NCBI GenBank assembly: GCA_019459525.1
Contig: JAIBEY010000052.1
Span: 62,001-126,000 of the forward strand
Direction: 5' to 3'
Length of the DNA stretch: 64,000 nucleotides
DNA from: Prolixibacteraceae bacterium
Lineage (GTDB): Bacteria; Bacteroidota; Bacteroidia; Bacteroidales; Prolixibacteraceae
In this document: piece by piece, positions 8,676 to 18,077 of the stretch
How positions within the stretch are numbered: position 1 is the first letter of the stretch
How the letters are laid out: every line of letters starts with the position of its first letter
The notes under the pieces: generated by a model
Database searches by the model: none
Told to the model about the DNA's origin: nothing
The model's input: only the letters and a program-made list of their open reading frames with translations
Position numbers and translations under genes: made by a program

Positions 8676-11348
8676 ATGAATTTTCTAAATCAATTGAATT
8701 TTTTATACAACCAAGTTACAGAAAAATGCCCCTCGCGATTTTTGAAGAAACTGTCGGCTTCTTCTCTTTTGTTAATGCTAATAAGCGTCGGTCTATTCGC
8801 TCAAACCTATACCGAACCCTTCTGGAACCAGAAATTACCGAATGATACAAGGATTAAGGACCTGATGTCGCGATTGACCATTGACGAAAAAATATCGATG
8901 TTGCTCGAAACTTCTCCCGGAGTTCCCCGTCTGGGTGTACCCAAATATTTTATGGGAAACGAAGCTTTGCATGGGGTTGTCCGTCCCGGAAAATTCACAG
9001 TATTTCCTCAGGCCATCGGGTTGGCAGCTACCTGGAATACCGATTTGATGTATCAGATTACAACTGCCATATCGGACGAAGCCCGCGGACGCTGGAACGA
9101 GCTTCAACAAGGTAAACTGCAAAAAGAAAACTACAGCGATTTACTGGTTTTCTGGTCACCCGATATTAATCTGGCCCGCGACCCGCGTTGGGGCCGAACC
9201 CAGGAAACATACGGGGAAGACCCGTTTTTGTCGGCACGGTTGGCTGTTGCGTTTGTGAGAGGGTTGCAGGGAAATGATCCCAAATACCTGAAGGTAGTGG
9301 CCACTCCCAAGCATTACACTGCGAATAATGAAGAACATAACCGGTTTTACTGTAATGCAAAATTCTCTGAAAGGTCTTTGCGCGAATATTATCTTTACCC
9401 TTTTGAGTATGCAGTAAAAGAAGGTAAAGCGCAGTCAATTATGAGCGCTTACAACGCAATAAACGGGATACCTTGCACTGCCAGCAAGAAGTTACTTACT
9501 GATATTCTTCGCACAGAATGGGGTTTTAACGGATTTGTGGTTTCCGACTGCGGAGCTCCTGGTTTTTTGGTTACCGATCATAAATATCTCGAAAGTTTTG
9601 AGCAATCAGCAGTTGCCTGTATGAATGCAGGGCTTGATTTGGAATGTGCCGGTTATTGTGGTCCCGATTGCTTTGTGTATAAAAATTCACTCAAAAAAGT
9701 CTTTGATAAAGGCTTGGTTAAACAATCGCAGATCGACACTGCCGCTTATCGCGTACTTCATGCAAGGTTTAAAATGGGCTTTTTTGATCGGGACCTTTCC
9801 ACAAACCCGTATAACCAGATTTCTCCGTCAGTAGTCGGAAGTAAAAAACATCAGGAGCTTGCACGGGAAGCTGCCCGTCAGTCCATTGTTTTACTGAAAA
9901 ATGAGAATAATGTACTCCCGTTGAATAAATCAAAAGTCAAGTCGGTTGCAGTCTTCGGACCAAATTCGGCCAATTGTGTGTTTGGCGGATACAGTGCAAA
10001 AGAGTCGGCCAACGAAACGGTGAGTGTATTGCAAAGCCTGAAAAAAAAGTTGGGTGACAATGTTGAGATTAATTATGTGCCTTGGGATGATAAGAATGAT
10101 ATCGAGATTCCGGTTATATCCAAAGAATATTTTCACTTGGAAAACAGCAATCAAAAGGGCCTTTTTGCAGAATATTTCAGCAATAAAGATTTGAAAGGGA
10201 CTCCAAAAACACGGGTTGATGAGGGTGTCAATTTCAACCCAAAGCAGCAGGCACCCGATCCGTTAACGCCGTGGGGAGAAAAGTCGATGCGCTGGACAGG
10301 TATTTTAACGCCAAAAGTATCGGGTAAATATACCATTGCGGTGAATTCAGACGATGGAGTCAGGCTGTATATCGACGACAAACTTCTGATTGATAAATGG
10401 GTTGTCAGATACGATACGCGCGATAAGATCAACATTGATTTGGTCGCTGGAAAAGAATACAAAATCAAGTATGAATACTTCGATAATAACGGGGATGCTA
10501 TTGCCCAACTGAGGTGGAAAGTGCCGGGAACCAAACTGGAGGATTTTTATAGTGAAGAAAAACAAATTGCATCAAAATCGGATTACGTGATTGCCGTTCT
10601 GGGCTTAAACACCGCGATTGAAGACGAAGGCCAGGATAAGCAGGATTTGAATCTACCCAAGAGCCAGATCGAGTTGATTCAGGAACTGTATAAAGCAAAT
10701 CCAAAGACAATTGTTGTGCTGGAAGCAGGTAGCCCGTTGGCAATTAGCTGGATCAACGACCATATTCCGGCGATTGTCAATGCATGGTATGCTGGTGAAC
10801 AAGGTGGAAATGCAATTACTGATGTATTGTTTGGCGATTACAATCCTGCCGGACGCTTGCCCATTACTTATCACAAGTCAACCGACGATTTGTTGCCATT
10901 CGACGACTACGAAATCATGAAAGGCCGCACCTATATGTATTCAGATAAAACACCTTTGTACCCATTTGGCTATGGGTTGAGCTATACCAAATTTGAATAT
11001 TCAGGAGTGAAACTGAGCAAACCTGCGCTTAGTCAATCTGATTCACTGTATGTATCCGTAGAAATTAAAAATACGGGGAACTACGACGGAGACGAGGTGG
11101 TTCAGTTGTATGTCAAAAATAAAATATCTCAACAGCCACAGCCAATCAAAGCATTGAGAGGTTTCAAACGGATCAGTTTGAAAAAGGGTGAAACGAAAAC
11201 GATTCATATCCCATTGAAATCGGAGGATTTGAGAACTTTTGACGAAGTCAAAAATAGGTTTGTGGTTGATGCCGGAACTTACGAAATACAAATTGGTGCT
11301 TCCTGCGAGGATATTCGCCTTAGGACGCCGTTAGTGGTAAAAAAATAG
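8676..11348 (+). CDS. GH3 family beta-glycosidase with inserted PA14 domain
   Basis: This 890-residue protein has a long n-region and then a signal peptide (KKLSASSLLLMLISVGLFAQ). The N-terminal barrel contains GNEALHGVVRPGKFTVFPQAIG and DPRWGR. The nucleophile lies in GFVVSDCGAP (Asp291). The second alpha/beta domain is split by a PA14 domain at about residues 493-640 (GLFAEYFSNKDLKGTP, then NSDDGVRLYIDDKLLI). It resumes with AIEDEGQDKQDLNLP and ends in a fibronectin-III-like domain near the C-terminus. The NEALHGV wording is common among GH3 beta-xylosidases, alpha-L-arabinofuranosidases and some beta-glucosidases, so I do not fix the sugar. PA14 inserts in GH3 enzymes can cover the active site and bind carbohydrate. 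It ends 3 bases before the next gene. Confidence 0.92.
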   Translation: MNFLNQLNFLYNQVTEKCPSRFLKKLSASSLLLMLISVGLFAQTYTEPFWNQKLPNDTRIKDLMSRLTIDEKISMLLETSPGVPRLGVPKYFMGNEALHGVVRPGKFTVFPQAIGLAATWNTDLMYQITTAISDEARGRWNELQQGKLQKENYSDLLVFWSPDINLARDPRWGRTQETYGEDPFLSARLAVAFVRGLQGNDPKYLKVVATPKHYTANNEEHNRFYCNAKFSERSLREYYLYPFEYAVKEGKAQSIMSAYNAINGIPCTASKKLLTDILRTEWGFNGFVVSDCGAPGFLVTDHKYLESFEQSAVACMNAGLDLECAGYCGPDCFVYKNSLKKVFDKGLVKQSQIDTAAYRVLHARFKMGFFDRDLSTNPYNQISPSVVGSKKHQELAREAARQSIVLLKNENNVLPLNKSKVKSVAVFGPNSANCVFGGYSAKESANETVSVLQSLKKKLGDNVEINYVPWDDKNDIEIPVISKEYFHLENSNQKGLFAEYFSNKDLKGTPKTRVDEGVNFNPKQQAPDPLTPWGEKSMRWTGILTPKVSGKYTIAVNSDDGVRLYIDDKLLIDKWVVRYDTRDKINIDLVAGKEYKIKYEYFDNNGDAIAQLRWKVPGTKLEDFYSEEKQIASKSDYVIAVLGLNTAIEDEGQDKQDLNLPKSQIELIQELYKANPKTIVVLEAGSPLAISWINDHIPAIVNAWYAGEQGGNAITDVLFGDYNPAGRLPITYHKSTDDLLPFDDYEIMKGRTYMYSDKTPLYPFGYGLSYTKFEYSGVKLSKPALSQSDSLYVSVEIKNTGNYDGDEVVQLYVKNKISQQPQPIKALRGFKRISLKKGETKTIHIPLKSEDLRTFDEVKNRFVVDAGTYEIQIGASCEDIRLRTPLVVKK

Positions 11349-11351
11349 AAT

Positions 11352-12887
11352 ATGAAACGTTTCTTTTTTTCCGGATTGGGTATTTGTATGTTCTTTATTT
11401 CAGGTGCCCAAAATCAACCATCTGATTTAAATATTAATCAGAAAGATATGGAGAGCGCCAGAAAAATACGATATATTGAATTGAACGATCCCTTTCGTCC
11501 ATGCTGGCACCTAACAATCGCCGAAGGAAATGCGATGCCATTTGATCCGAATGGAGCTATTTTTAAAGATGGGGTTTATCATCTTTGGCATATTTATCAG
11601 GCTGGAAACGATTTGCATTTTTGGCAACACCTTTCTAGCATTGATTTGTTCCATTGGCGTTGGCATTCCAATCCTTTGCAACCACAACCGGGCGATCCTG
11701 AAAAGGGAATCTTTAGCGGGAACGCATTTCTGGACAATGATGGGAAAGTAGTTATAGCTTATCATGGCTATCAGGCGGGAGGAAATTGTGTCGCCTATAG
11801 CCAGGATAAAGACCTGAATGAATGGACAAAACCGAAGTCGAACCCAATTGTAAATCCCGGATGGGACCCGCATATGTGGGTCGAAGGAAATACCTATTAC
11901 CAGATTTCAGGAGGTATGCCAGGAAGTACATATCCCAATCCCCCGGTTCTTTACACGAGCGATTCGTACGACAAACCCATGACCAAAGTGGGCAATTTTA
12001 TGACTCACGATATGCCTGGTGTTGATGGATTTGAAGATATTTCGTGTGCCGATTTTTTTAAACTCGAAGACAAATGGGTGCTTCTTTGCATCAGCCATTC
12101 ACGCGGTGCCCGGTATTATGTGGGAGCTTGGGATGGCAAGCAGTTTCATCCGGAGTCGCATCACCGGATGAACTGGCCTGGCGGAACTTTTTTTGCTCCC
12201 GAAACCTTGATCGATGATCAGGGACGGCGCATTTTGTGGGCCTGGATACTCGACCGAAAATCAGGTTCATCGAGTGGAACGATGTCGATGCCGCGCGTGT
12301 TGACACTTGCCAAAGATAAATTATCGTTGAGTATTAAACCTGCTGAAGAAATTGAGAGGCTTCGGTACAATGCCATGGCCGAAAAACCGTTCTCGGTTGC
12401 TCCCGGTCAATCGGTTACCTTACCAAATGTTGACGGAAATGTTCTTGAGATGGAAATGCTGATTGATCCCGGGAAAGCGAAACGATTTGGGGCTAAAGTA
12501 TTTTGCTCAAAAGATGGGCGCGAACAAACGCCGATTATTATCGACCGGGATAAAGGTGAGCTACAAATAGATATGCGCCAATCGAGTTTGGATAAACCAG
12601 ACTATCTGGAATTTGCTATGTTCTTCGGATTTCCTAAAGATGCAAAGAACCCTGCTGTTGAAACGCAGAATGCCCCGTTTGTAGTAAACCCGGGTGAAAA
12701 AGTTCATTTACGCATCTTCCTTGACAAATCGATACTCGAAGTTTTTGCCAACGGAAGGCAATGTATTACACAAGTTATCTATCCGACACTAAAAGATGCA
12801 ACCAGCATACAGGTATTCACCGATGACTCTCCTGTTAAAGTGAGCGGAATTAAAGCTTGGAAGTTATTCCCGGCCATGCAGTGGTAA
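11352..12887 (+). CDS. GH32-like glycosidase with atypical acid/base motif
   Basis: The 511-residue protein has a signal peptide (MKRFFFSGLGICMFFISGAQ). It shows the GH32 layout of a five-bladed propeller followed by a C-terminal beta-sandwich (FLDKSILEVFANGRQCITQVIYP, a standard GH32 ending). The first-blade motif normally read as WMNDPNG is here MPFDPNGAIFKDG, keeping the nucleophile Asp65. The RDP-type transition-state stabiliser is replaced by GWDPHMW (Asp172). The usual WECPD block with the catalytic Glu reads FEDISCADFF, so Ser231 stands where the acid/base would be and the nearest Glu (Glu228) is three residues earlier. Family knowledge predicts hydrolysis of beta-fructosides, but in this locus without fructokinase or fructan genes a different substrate is possible. 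It lies 3 bases after GH3 and 39 bases before GH29. Confidence 0.85.
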   Translation: MKRFFFSGLGICMFFISGAQNQPSDLNINQKDMESARKIRYIELNDPFRPCWHLTIAEGNAMPFDPNGAIFKDGVYHLWHIYQAGNDLHFWQHLSSIDLFHWRWHSNPLQPQPGDPEKGIFSGNAFLDNDGKVVIAYHGYQAGGNCVAYSQDKDLNEWTKPKSNPIVNPGWDPHMWVEGNTYYQISGGMPGSTYPNPPVLYTSDSYDKPMTKVGNFMTHDMPGVDGFEDISCADFFKLEDKWVLLCISHSRGARYYVGAWDGKQFHPESHHRMNWPGGTFFAPETLIDDQGRRILWAWILDRKSGSSSGTMSMPRVLTLAKDKLSLSIKPAEEIERLRYNAMAEKPFSVAPGQSVTLPNVDGNVLEMEMLIDPGKAKRFGAKVFCSKDGREQTPIIIDRDKGELQIDMRQSSLDKPDYLEFAMFFGFPKDAKNPAVETQNAPFVVNPGEKVHLRIFLDKSILEVFANGRQCITQVIYPTLKDATSIQVFTDDSPVKVSGIKAWKLFPAMQW

Positions 12888-12926
12888 AACAAAACGAACT
12901 AACAGTAACTTAATTAACAGATAATC

Positions 12927-14390
12927 ATGAGAAGCTTTTTTTATTTCGCTTTTTTATTTTGGGGATTGAACTTATCGGCTCAGAACAACCTGTCACCCAA
13001 ACCATATGGAGTAGTTCCAACCGAACGCCAAATGAAATGGCATGAAACCGAACGATACTGTTTCCTTCATTTCACCGTAAATACATTTACAAACCTTGAA
13101 TGGGGCATGGGAGGAGAGGCTGAAGGTGTTTTTAATCCTACTGATTTTAGTGCAGAACAGATTGTTTCGACCATTGCCAATCACGGCTTTAAAGGTGCAA
13201 TATTAACCTGCAAGCATCATGATGGATTTTGCTTGTGGCCGTCGAAATACACCGAGCATTCGGTGAAGAACAGTACCTGGAAAAATGGCAAGGGTGATGT
13301 GGTGAAAGAAATATCGGAAGCCTGTAAACGGCACGGAATAAAGTTTGGCGTTTATCTCTCGCCGTGGGACAGGAATAGCGCATTATACGGAAAGCCAGAA
13401 TACATTACCTATTATCGGAACCAACTTCGCGAATTGCTTACCAACTACGGAGAGATTTTCGAAGTATGGTTGGATGGAGCTAACGGAGGCGATGGCTATT
13501 ATGGTGGTGCCAACGAAAAACGCGAAATTGACCGCGTTACATATTACGACTGGCCTAATACCTGGAAGATCATTCGCGAGTTACAACCCAATGCCTGTAT
13601 TTTTAGCGACTTAGGACCCGATGTCAGATGGTGCGGAAACGAAAGTGGATTCGTTCAGGATTCCTGTTGGGCGCCATATACAGCAATTGGTCGTGACGGA
13701 GCAAAACCAGCCATCGGTTATTTCGATGAACGTGTTGCTGAAACAGGTACTCTTAACGGCGAAGCATGGATTCCGGCTGAAGTAGATGTTTCTATCCGTC
13801 CGGGATGGTTCTATCATCCCAATGAAGATTCCAAAGTCCGGAATTTAGCCAGTTTGAAAGAGATTTATTTTAAATCGGTCGGTAACGGCGCCTGCTGGAA
13901 CCTAAATCTTCCTCCTGACCGAACAGGACGGATCAATGCCAATGATGTTAAGGCTCTGGATGATTTGCAGGATTTCCTGACCAAATCATTTACCAATAAC
14001 ATCCTGGAAGGGGCAAAAGCAACTGCTTCCGAAACCCGTGGAAAACAACGACAGTTTTCAGCCTCAAAGGTTCTGGATGACGATAAGGAGTCATATTGGG
14101 CAGTGAATGACAATACTAAAACGGCTTCGCTGACTTTTCAACTGAAAGGGCAAACTGAATTCAACTGCATGGAAATAAAAGAGTTTATCCGGTTAGGACA
14201 ACGCATTCAGTCGTTTACTATTGAAGTCGAAAAAGCCGGAAAATGGCAACAGGTATTCAAAGGAAGTACCATTGGCAATAAGAAACTTGCAAAGTTCAAA
14301 GATGTCAATGCTTCGAAATTACGCATCAACTTTATAAACGCGTTGGCCTGCCCGGTAATAGAATCGGTAAAGCTTTATAAAACGTTGTAG
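12927..14390 (+). CDS. GH29 alpha-L-fucosidase with C-terminal discoidin-like domain (copy 1)
   Basis: The 487-residue protein has a signal peptide ending in LSAQN. Its barrel contains the GH29 hallmarks CKHHDGFCLWPSKYTEHSVK, KFGVYLSPWDRN and EVWLDGANGG. Asp183 in the last is the expected nucleophile. The acid/base is variable in this family and I cannot pick it safely. From about residue 355 a discoidin (F5/8 type C) domain follows (SASKVLDDDKESYWAVNDN, then IKEFIRLGQRIQSFTIEV). The form resembles the GH29 subgroup with relaxed pNP activity but strict linkage preference, such as alpha-1,3/1,4 fucosidases. It shares long near-identical phrases with the GH29 protein at 16542-18065, so the two look like duplicates placed on either side of the beta-helix gene. 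Confidence 0.92.
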   Translation: MRSFFYFAFLFWGLNLSAQNNLSPKPYGVVPTERQMKWHETERYCFLHFTVNTFTNLEWGMGGEAEGVFNPTDFSAEQIVSTIANHGFKGAILTCKHHDGFCLWPSKYTEHSVKNSTWKNGKGDVVKEISEACKRHGIKFGVYLSPWDRNSALYGKPEYITYYRNQLRELLTNYGEIFEVWLDGANGGDGYYGGANEKREIDRVTYYDWPNTWKIIRELQPNACIFSDLGPDVRWCGNESGFVQDSCWAPYTAIGRDGAKPAIGYFDERVAETGTLNGEAWIPAEVDVSIRPGWFYHPNEDSKVRNLASLKEIYFKSVGNGACWNLNLPPDRTGRINANDVKALDDLQDFLTKSFTNNILEGAKATASETRGKQRQFSASKVLDDDKESYWAVNDNTKTASLTFQLKGQTEFNCMEIKEFIRLGQRIQSFTIEVEKAGKWQQVFKGSTIGNKKLAKFKDVNASKLRINFINALACPVIESVKLYKTL

Positions 14391-14441
14391 TCACTGAAAG
14401 AATATGGAAAAATTACATCTTAATATTTTGACAAACCAACC

Positions 14442-16529
14442 ATGAATCAGTTAAATATTTTTACTCAAATAGTTTTGTTTCTCTTTGTTTTACAGGTACA
14501 TGCCCAGGGAGGAGATTCTAAATTAAACAGTTCGACAAATATCGGTCAGACTATAGTTTATGTTTCTCCTTCCGGGAATGACCGTTCTGACGGTACAATC
14601 ACCCGTCCGTTACAGAGCCTTTCTAAAGCCCAGGCCAAAGTCCGGATACTGAAAAAGAAAGGACATCAGGATATTACTGTTGTGCTTCGGGGAGGAACTT
14701 ATCCAATTAAAAATACATTGTTTTTTGGCCCTGAAGATTCAGGAAAAGAAGGACATCCGATTATTTGGAAAGCCTACGAAGGGGAAAAACCTGTATTAAG
14801 CGGCGGAACTGAAGCAGGCAACTGGCAAAATGGAGAGAACGGCATCTGGCAAACCAAACTCGACCAAACGGAGAGGCTCAGGCAACTTTACGTTAACGAT
14901 CGCCCGGCTACATTGGCTCAATACAAAAAGAAAGTAAAGGGACAAGGCGGGTATGGGAAGTTTGTGGTAAAAGGGGATGAACTCTGGGCCTATGAAGCGG
15001 GAGAAGAAATTGATGGGGTACTGGTTCGCAAGGATGAAATGCCGGTAGTAGCGCATCCTGAAGAATTGGAAATCCTTTCTCAGGGTACCTGGACATCCAG
15101 CCGGCTGTGCATTCGTGGCATGGAGAATAAAGGGGATAATTTAGCGTTGCTGTTTGCCCAGCCATTTGGTGCGATCGCACTAGCCATGGGGTCGGGAACT
15201 GCACTCAAAACAAATGATAATTTTAGCTTATATAATGCCAAAGAATTCATAACCGAACCCGGTGAATTTTGCTTTGACAGATCAGCAAAAATACTGTACT
15301 ATAAACCACAAGAAGGTGAAGATATGCTTTCGGCAAAAGTGGTTGTGCCTCAAACCGAATCATTTATTCAGATTAAAGGGAAAGATTTAAAAACACATGT
15401 ATCAAACCTTCAGTTCGAAGGCCTCACGTTTGCTTATTCGTCGTGGCAGCTAATGCGGGTCGAAAACAGCTATGGGGTGTGTGGCAGCCAAACGAACTGC
15501 CTTTCTGTAAAATATGGAAAAAAAAACTGGCACGACGATTTATATCAGACAACAGCTTTGCCAGTTGCTGTGGTTGAAGTTAATTCTGCTGATCATATTG
15601 TTTTCGAACGCAATATTTTCAAGCTGAATGGCTCGATGGGGGTGAACTTTGAAAATGACGTAGTTTCGAGCCGGGTCGAAGGGAATGTTTTTCAGTACAT
15701 CGGTGGAGTTGCCATTAATGTTGGCAACGCTCAGCATGTGTATATTGGCAAACAGAACGGCGAAAATGAAGGCTTTGGCCCATATAACATCGACAATAGC
15801 CATGATAAATGGACCGAAAAGGAGGAAGGTTTGTGTACCAATATTCTGGTTTCAAATAACCTGATCAGGAATACAGGCATTGAGCATAAACCCAGTGTGG
15901 TAATCATGGCTTATTGGGGTGACGGTATAAATATTACACACAATGACATTAAATTTGCCCCATATTCAGGAATTAGCCTTGGCTGGGGCTGGGAAGAATG
16001 GAACGGGCGGATTGAGCGTTCGAAAGGAAAACCGTCCTTGTCGTTGCGAAACAATTCGGTAACAGGAAATAAAATCGGGTATGTATTGCAAACCCTTCAC
16101 GATGGCGGTGGAATTTACCTTCTGGGCAGGCAGTCGGCATTTGTAAAAGATCCATCTTTGCAACAATGGACACCAATTTGCAATAACTACCTTTATGATT
16201 TTGGAGGTGTAACCCGCGCTGGGGTTCACACTGATAATGGCGCTGAATATTATCTCTGTTGCAATAATGTTTTCAATCATCTTCCATGGTCACTGATCAA
16301 AGCAAGTGAATGGGGGCAAAAAGGTCATATCCGTATTGAAGGAAATTTTGCAAATACCGCCTTGTATTTTACTGAGGGGAACAACATGTATGCGCCTTAT
16401 ACCGTAATTAAAGACAATGTGGATGTTGAAAACGACGAATGGCCCGAAGCCGCAAAGAAAATTATGGACGAATCCGGATTGGAACCCAGATTCAGGTATC
16501 TTTTTCAGGAAATAAAATCTAACCAATAA
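14442..16529 (+). CDS. Right-handed beta-helix glycosidase, GH141-like (copy 1)
   Basis: The 695-residue protein begins with a signal peptide (QIVLFLFVLQVHAQ). Directly after it comes YVSPSGNDRSDGTITRPLQS with a following 'AQAKVR', the entry pattern of GH141 and related (GH120-like) parallel beta-helix enzymes. The middle holds a small beta domain (GGTEAGNWQNGENGIWQTKL, then LYVNDRPATLAQY). The C-terminal half has helix-rung repeats of short beta strands with N and G turns (VSNNLIRNTGIEH, ITHNDIKFAPYSGISLGWG, NNYLYDFGGVT). Characterised GH141 enzymes include an alpha-L-fucosidase that acts on rhamnogalacturonan-II and a xylanase. Which applies here is unknown, although two flanking GH29 fucosidases favour fucose. 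It is a secreted protein spaced 51 bases after copy 1 of GH29. Confidence 0.8.
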   Translation: MNQLNIFTQIVLFLFVLQVHAQGGDSKLNSSTNIGQTIVYVSPSGNDRSDGTITRPLQSLSKAQAKVRILKKKGHQDITVVLRGGTYPIKNTLFFGPEDSGKEGHPIIWKAYEGEKPVLSGGTEAGNWQNGENGIWQTKLDQTERLRQLYVNDRPATLAQYKKKVKGQGGYGKFVVKGDELWAYEAGEEIDGVLVRKDEMPVVAHPEELEILSQGTWTSSRLCIRGMENKGDNLALLFAQPFGAIALAMGSGTALKTNDNFSLYNAKEFITEPGEFCFDRSAKILYYKPQEGEDMLSAKVVVPQTESFIQIKGKDLKTHVSNLQFEGLTFAYSSWQLMRVENSYGVCGSQTNCLSVKYGKKNWHDDLYQTTALPVAVVEVNSADHIVFERNIFKLNGSMGVNFENDVVSSRVEGNVFQYIGGVAINVGNAQHVYIGKQNGENEGFGPYNIDNSHDKWTEKEEGLCTNILVSNNLIRNTGIEHKPSVVIMAYWGDGINITHNDIKFAPYSGISLGWGWEEWNGRIERSKGKPSLSLRNNSVTGNKIGYVLQTLHDGGGIYLLGRQSAFVKDPSLQQWTPICNNYLYDFGGVTRAGVHTDNGAEYYLCCNNVFNHLPWSLIKASEWGQKGHIRIEGNFANTALYFTEGNNMYAPYTVIKDNVDVENDEWPEAAKKIMDESGLEPRFRYLFQEIKSNQ

Positions 16530-16541
16530 CCGCGTGACCCT

Positions 16542-18065
16542 ATGAGAAAACTGATCTATATTTTGGGTCTCATTTCGTTGGTCAGTTGTACCCAAAAAGT
16601 TAAGACCAACATCGGGAATAATTATTCTGCAATCAGTTCAGAACAGACTGAAGATGAAATCATCCGTATTGCCGCCAATGTTGCCCCGTCGGAACGGCAA
16701 ATGCACTGGCAGGAATTAGAGTTTACGGCTTTTTTTCATTTCGGGGTGAATACGTTTACCGACAGGGAATGGGGAGAAGGGACAGAAGACCCGAAACTGT
16801 TCAATCCAACAGAACTTGATGCCAGACAATGGGTTAGGACATGTAAAGACGCTGGTATTAAACTGGTCATTCTAACAGCTAAACATCACGATGGCTTTTG
16901 CCTCTGGCCCAGTAAATACACTGAACACTCTGTAAAAAATAGTTTGTGGAAAAACGGGCAGGGTGATGTAGTAAAAGAATTAGCTGATGCCTGCCGTGAA
17001 ATGGGAATGAAATTTGGTGTTTATCTTTCGCCTTGGGACCGCAATTCGCAAATTTATGGTGATTCTCCGAAATACAACGAATATTTTTTAAATCAGCTTG
17101 CCGAACTCCTGACCAATTACGGACGGGTCGATGAAGTATGGTTTGATGGTGCTTGCGGCGAAGGCCCAAACGGAAAAAGGCAGGAGTACGGATGGGATGC
17201 ATATTATAACCTGATACGCAAATTGCAGCCGGAGGCAGTAATTGCCATTTGCGGACCCGATGTGCGTTGGGTCGGGACAGAAAGTGGCTATGGAAGGGAA
17301 ACAGAGTGGAGCATTCAACCTGTTGGATTAAGGGCCACCGAAGATATCGCTGACAACTCACAAAAAGATGAGAATGATGTGCCGGATGGTAATATTGAAA
17401 AACAAGATTTGGGTGGCCGTTCGCGAATTATAAGGGCCGAATCACTGGTATGGTTTCCAGCAGAAACCGATGTTTCCATCCGCCCCGGCTGGTTTTATCA
17501 TGCTGATCAGGATTCGCTGGTCAAAACACCTGAAAAACTGGTTGATATTTATTTCAGTTCAGTTGGCCGGAACAGCGGCTTGTTGCTGAATATTCCTCCT
17601 GATAAGCGGGGATTGATCCATGAGAATGACATCAAATCATTAGCCGGAATGAAACTAATTCTGGATAAAACCTTTGCCATGAATTATGCTATCGGCGCGA
17701 ACCTGAAGTCTGACGGGAAAAATGTAAAAGCTGTTCTGGATAACGATACAAAAACTTTCTGGACGACCAAAGGTGAAAGCGAAACCGGTATGATTCAGAT
17801 ATCGCTCACGGAACCGCAAACCATCGATGTTTTAAGTTTACAGGAGAACATCCGGATCAGTCAACGGATTGAAAAGTTCACCTTTGAATATCTTGATGGG
17901 GCTCAATGGAAAACTGCATCCGAAGGCACCACTGTAGGATACAAACGCCTTTTGCGGTTTGCTCCGGTAACCTCAAAAGAATTCAGGCTGAAAATTGAAG
18001 CTTCCCGTTTAAATCCAACTTTGTCGGAACTGGGATTGTACAAATTAGCGAGTATAAATGATTAA
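16542..18065 (+). CDS. GH29 alpha-L-fucosidase lipoprotein with discoidin-like domain (copy 2)
   Basis: The 507-residue protein has a lipobox (LISLVSC, Cys16), so it should be anchored to a membrane, unlike copy 1, which has a cleavable signal peptide. The GH29 motifs are TAKHHDGFCLWPSKYTEHSVK, KFGVYLSPWDRN and EVWFDGACGEGP, with Asp202 as the expected nucleophile. An insert of about 20 residues around position 265-290 is rich in D, N and E (ATEDIADNSQKDEND) and is missing from copy 1. The C-terminal discoidin-like region (NVKAVLDNDTKTFW, IRISQRIEKFTFEY) is present. A different location or cell compartment and perhaps a different linkage are plausible reasons to keep both copies. It ends 12 bases before the GH38 gene. 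Confidence 0.92.
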   Translation: MRKLIYILGLISLVSCTQKVKTNIGNNYSAISSEQTEDEIIRIAANVAPSERQMHWQELEFTAFFHFGVNTFTDREWGEGTEDPKLFNPTELDARQWVRTCKDAGIKLVILTAKHHDGFCLWPSKYTEHSVKNSLWKNGQGDVVKELADACREMGMKFGVYLSPWDRNSQIYGDSPKYNEYFLNQLAELLTNYGRVDEVWFDGACGEGPNGKRQEYGWDAYYNLIRKLQPEAVIAICGPDVRWVGTESGYGRETEWSIQPVGLRATEDIADNSQKDENDVPDGNIEKQDLGGRSRIIRAESLVWFPAETDVSIRPGWFYHADQDSLVKTPEKLVDIYFSSVGRNSGLLLNIPPDKRGLIHENDIKSLAGMKLILDKTFAMNYAIGANLKSDGKNVKAVLDNDTKTFWTTKGESETGMIQISLTEPQTIDVLSLQENIRISQRIEKFTFEYLDGAQWKTASEGTTVGYKRLLRFAPVTSKEFRLKIEASRLNPTLSELGLYKLASIND

Positions 18066-18077
18066 TATACATCTGAA

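Noticed and set aside
8676-11348. Naming the GH3 enzyme beta-xylosidase
   Set aside because: The NEALHGV motif is also found in enzymes with other sugars, so the name would go beyond the evidence.
16879-17361. Long antisense frame of 160 codons inside the second GH29 gene
   Set aside because: It is the reverse strand of a clear GH29 coding region, without domains or a plausible start signal.
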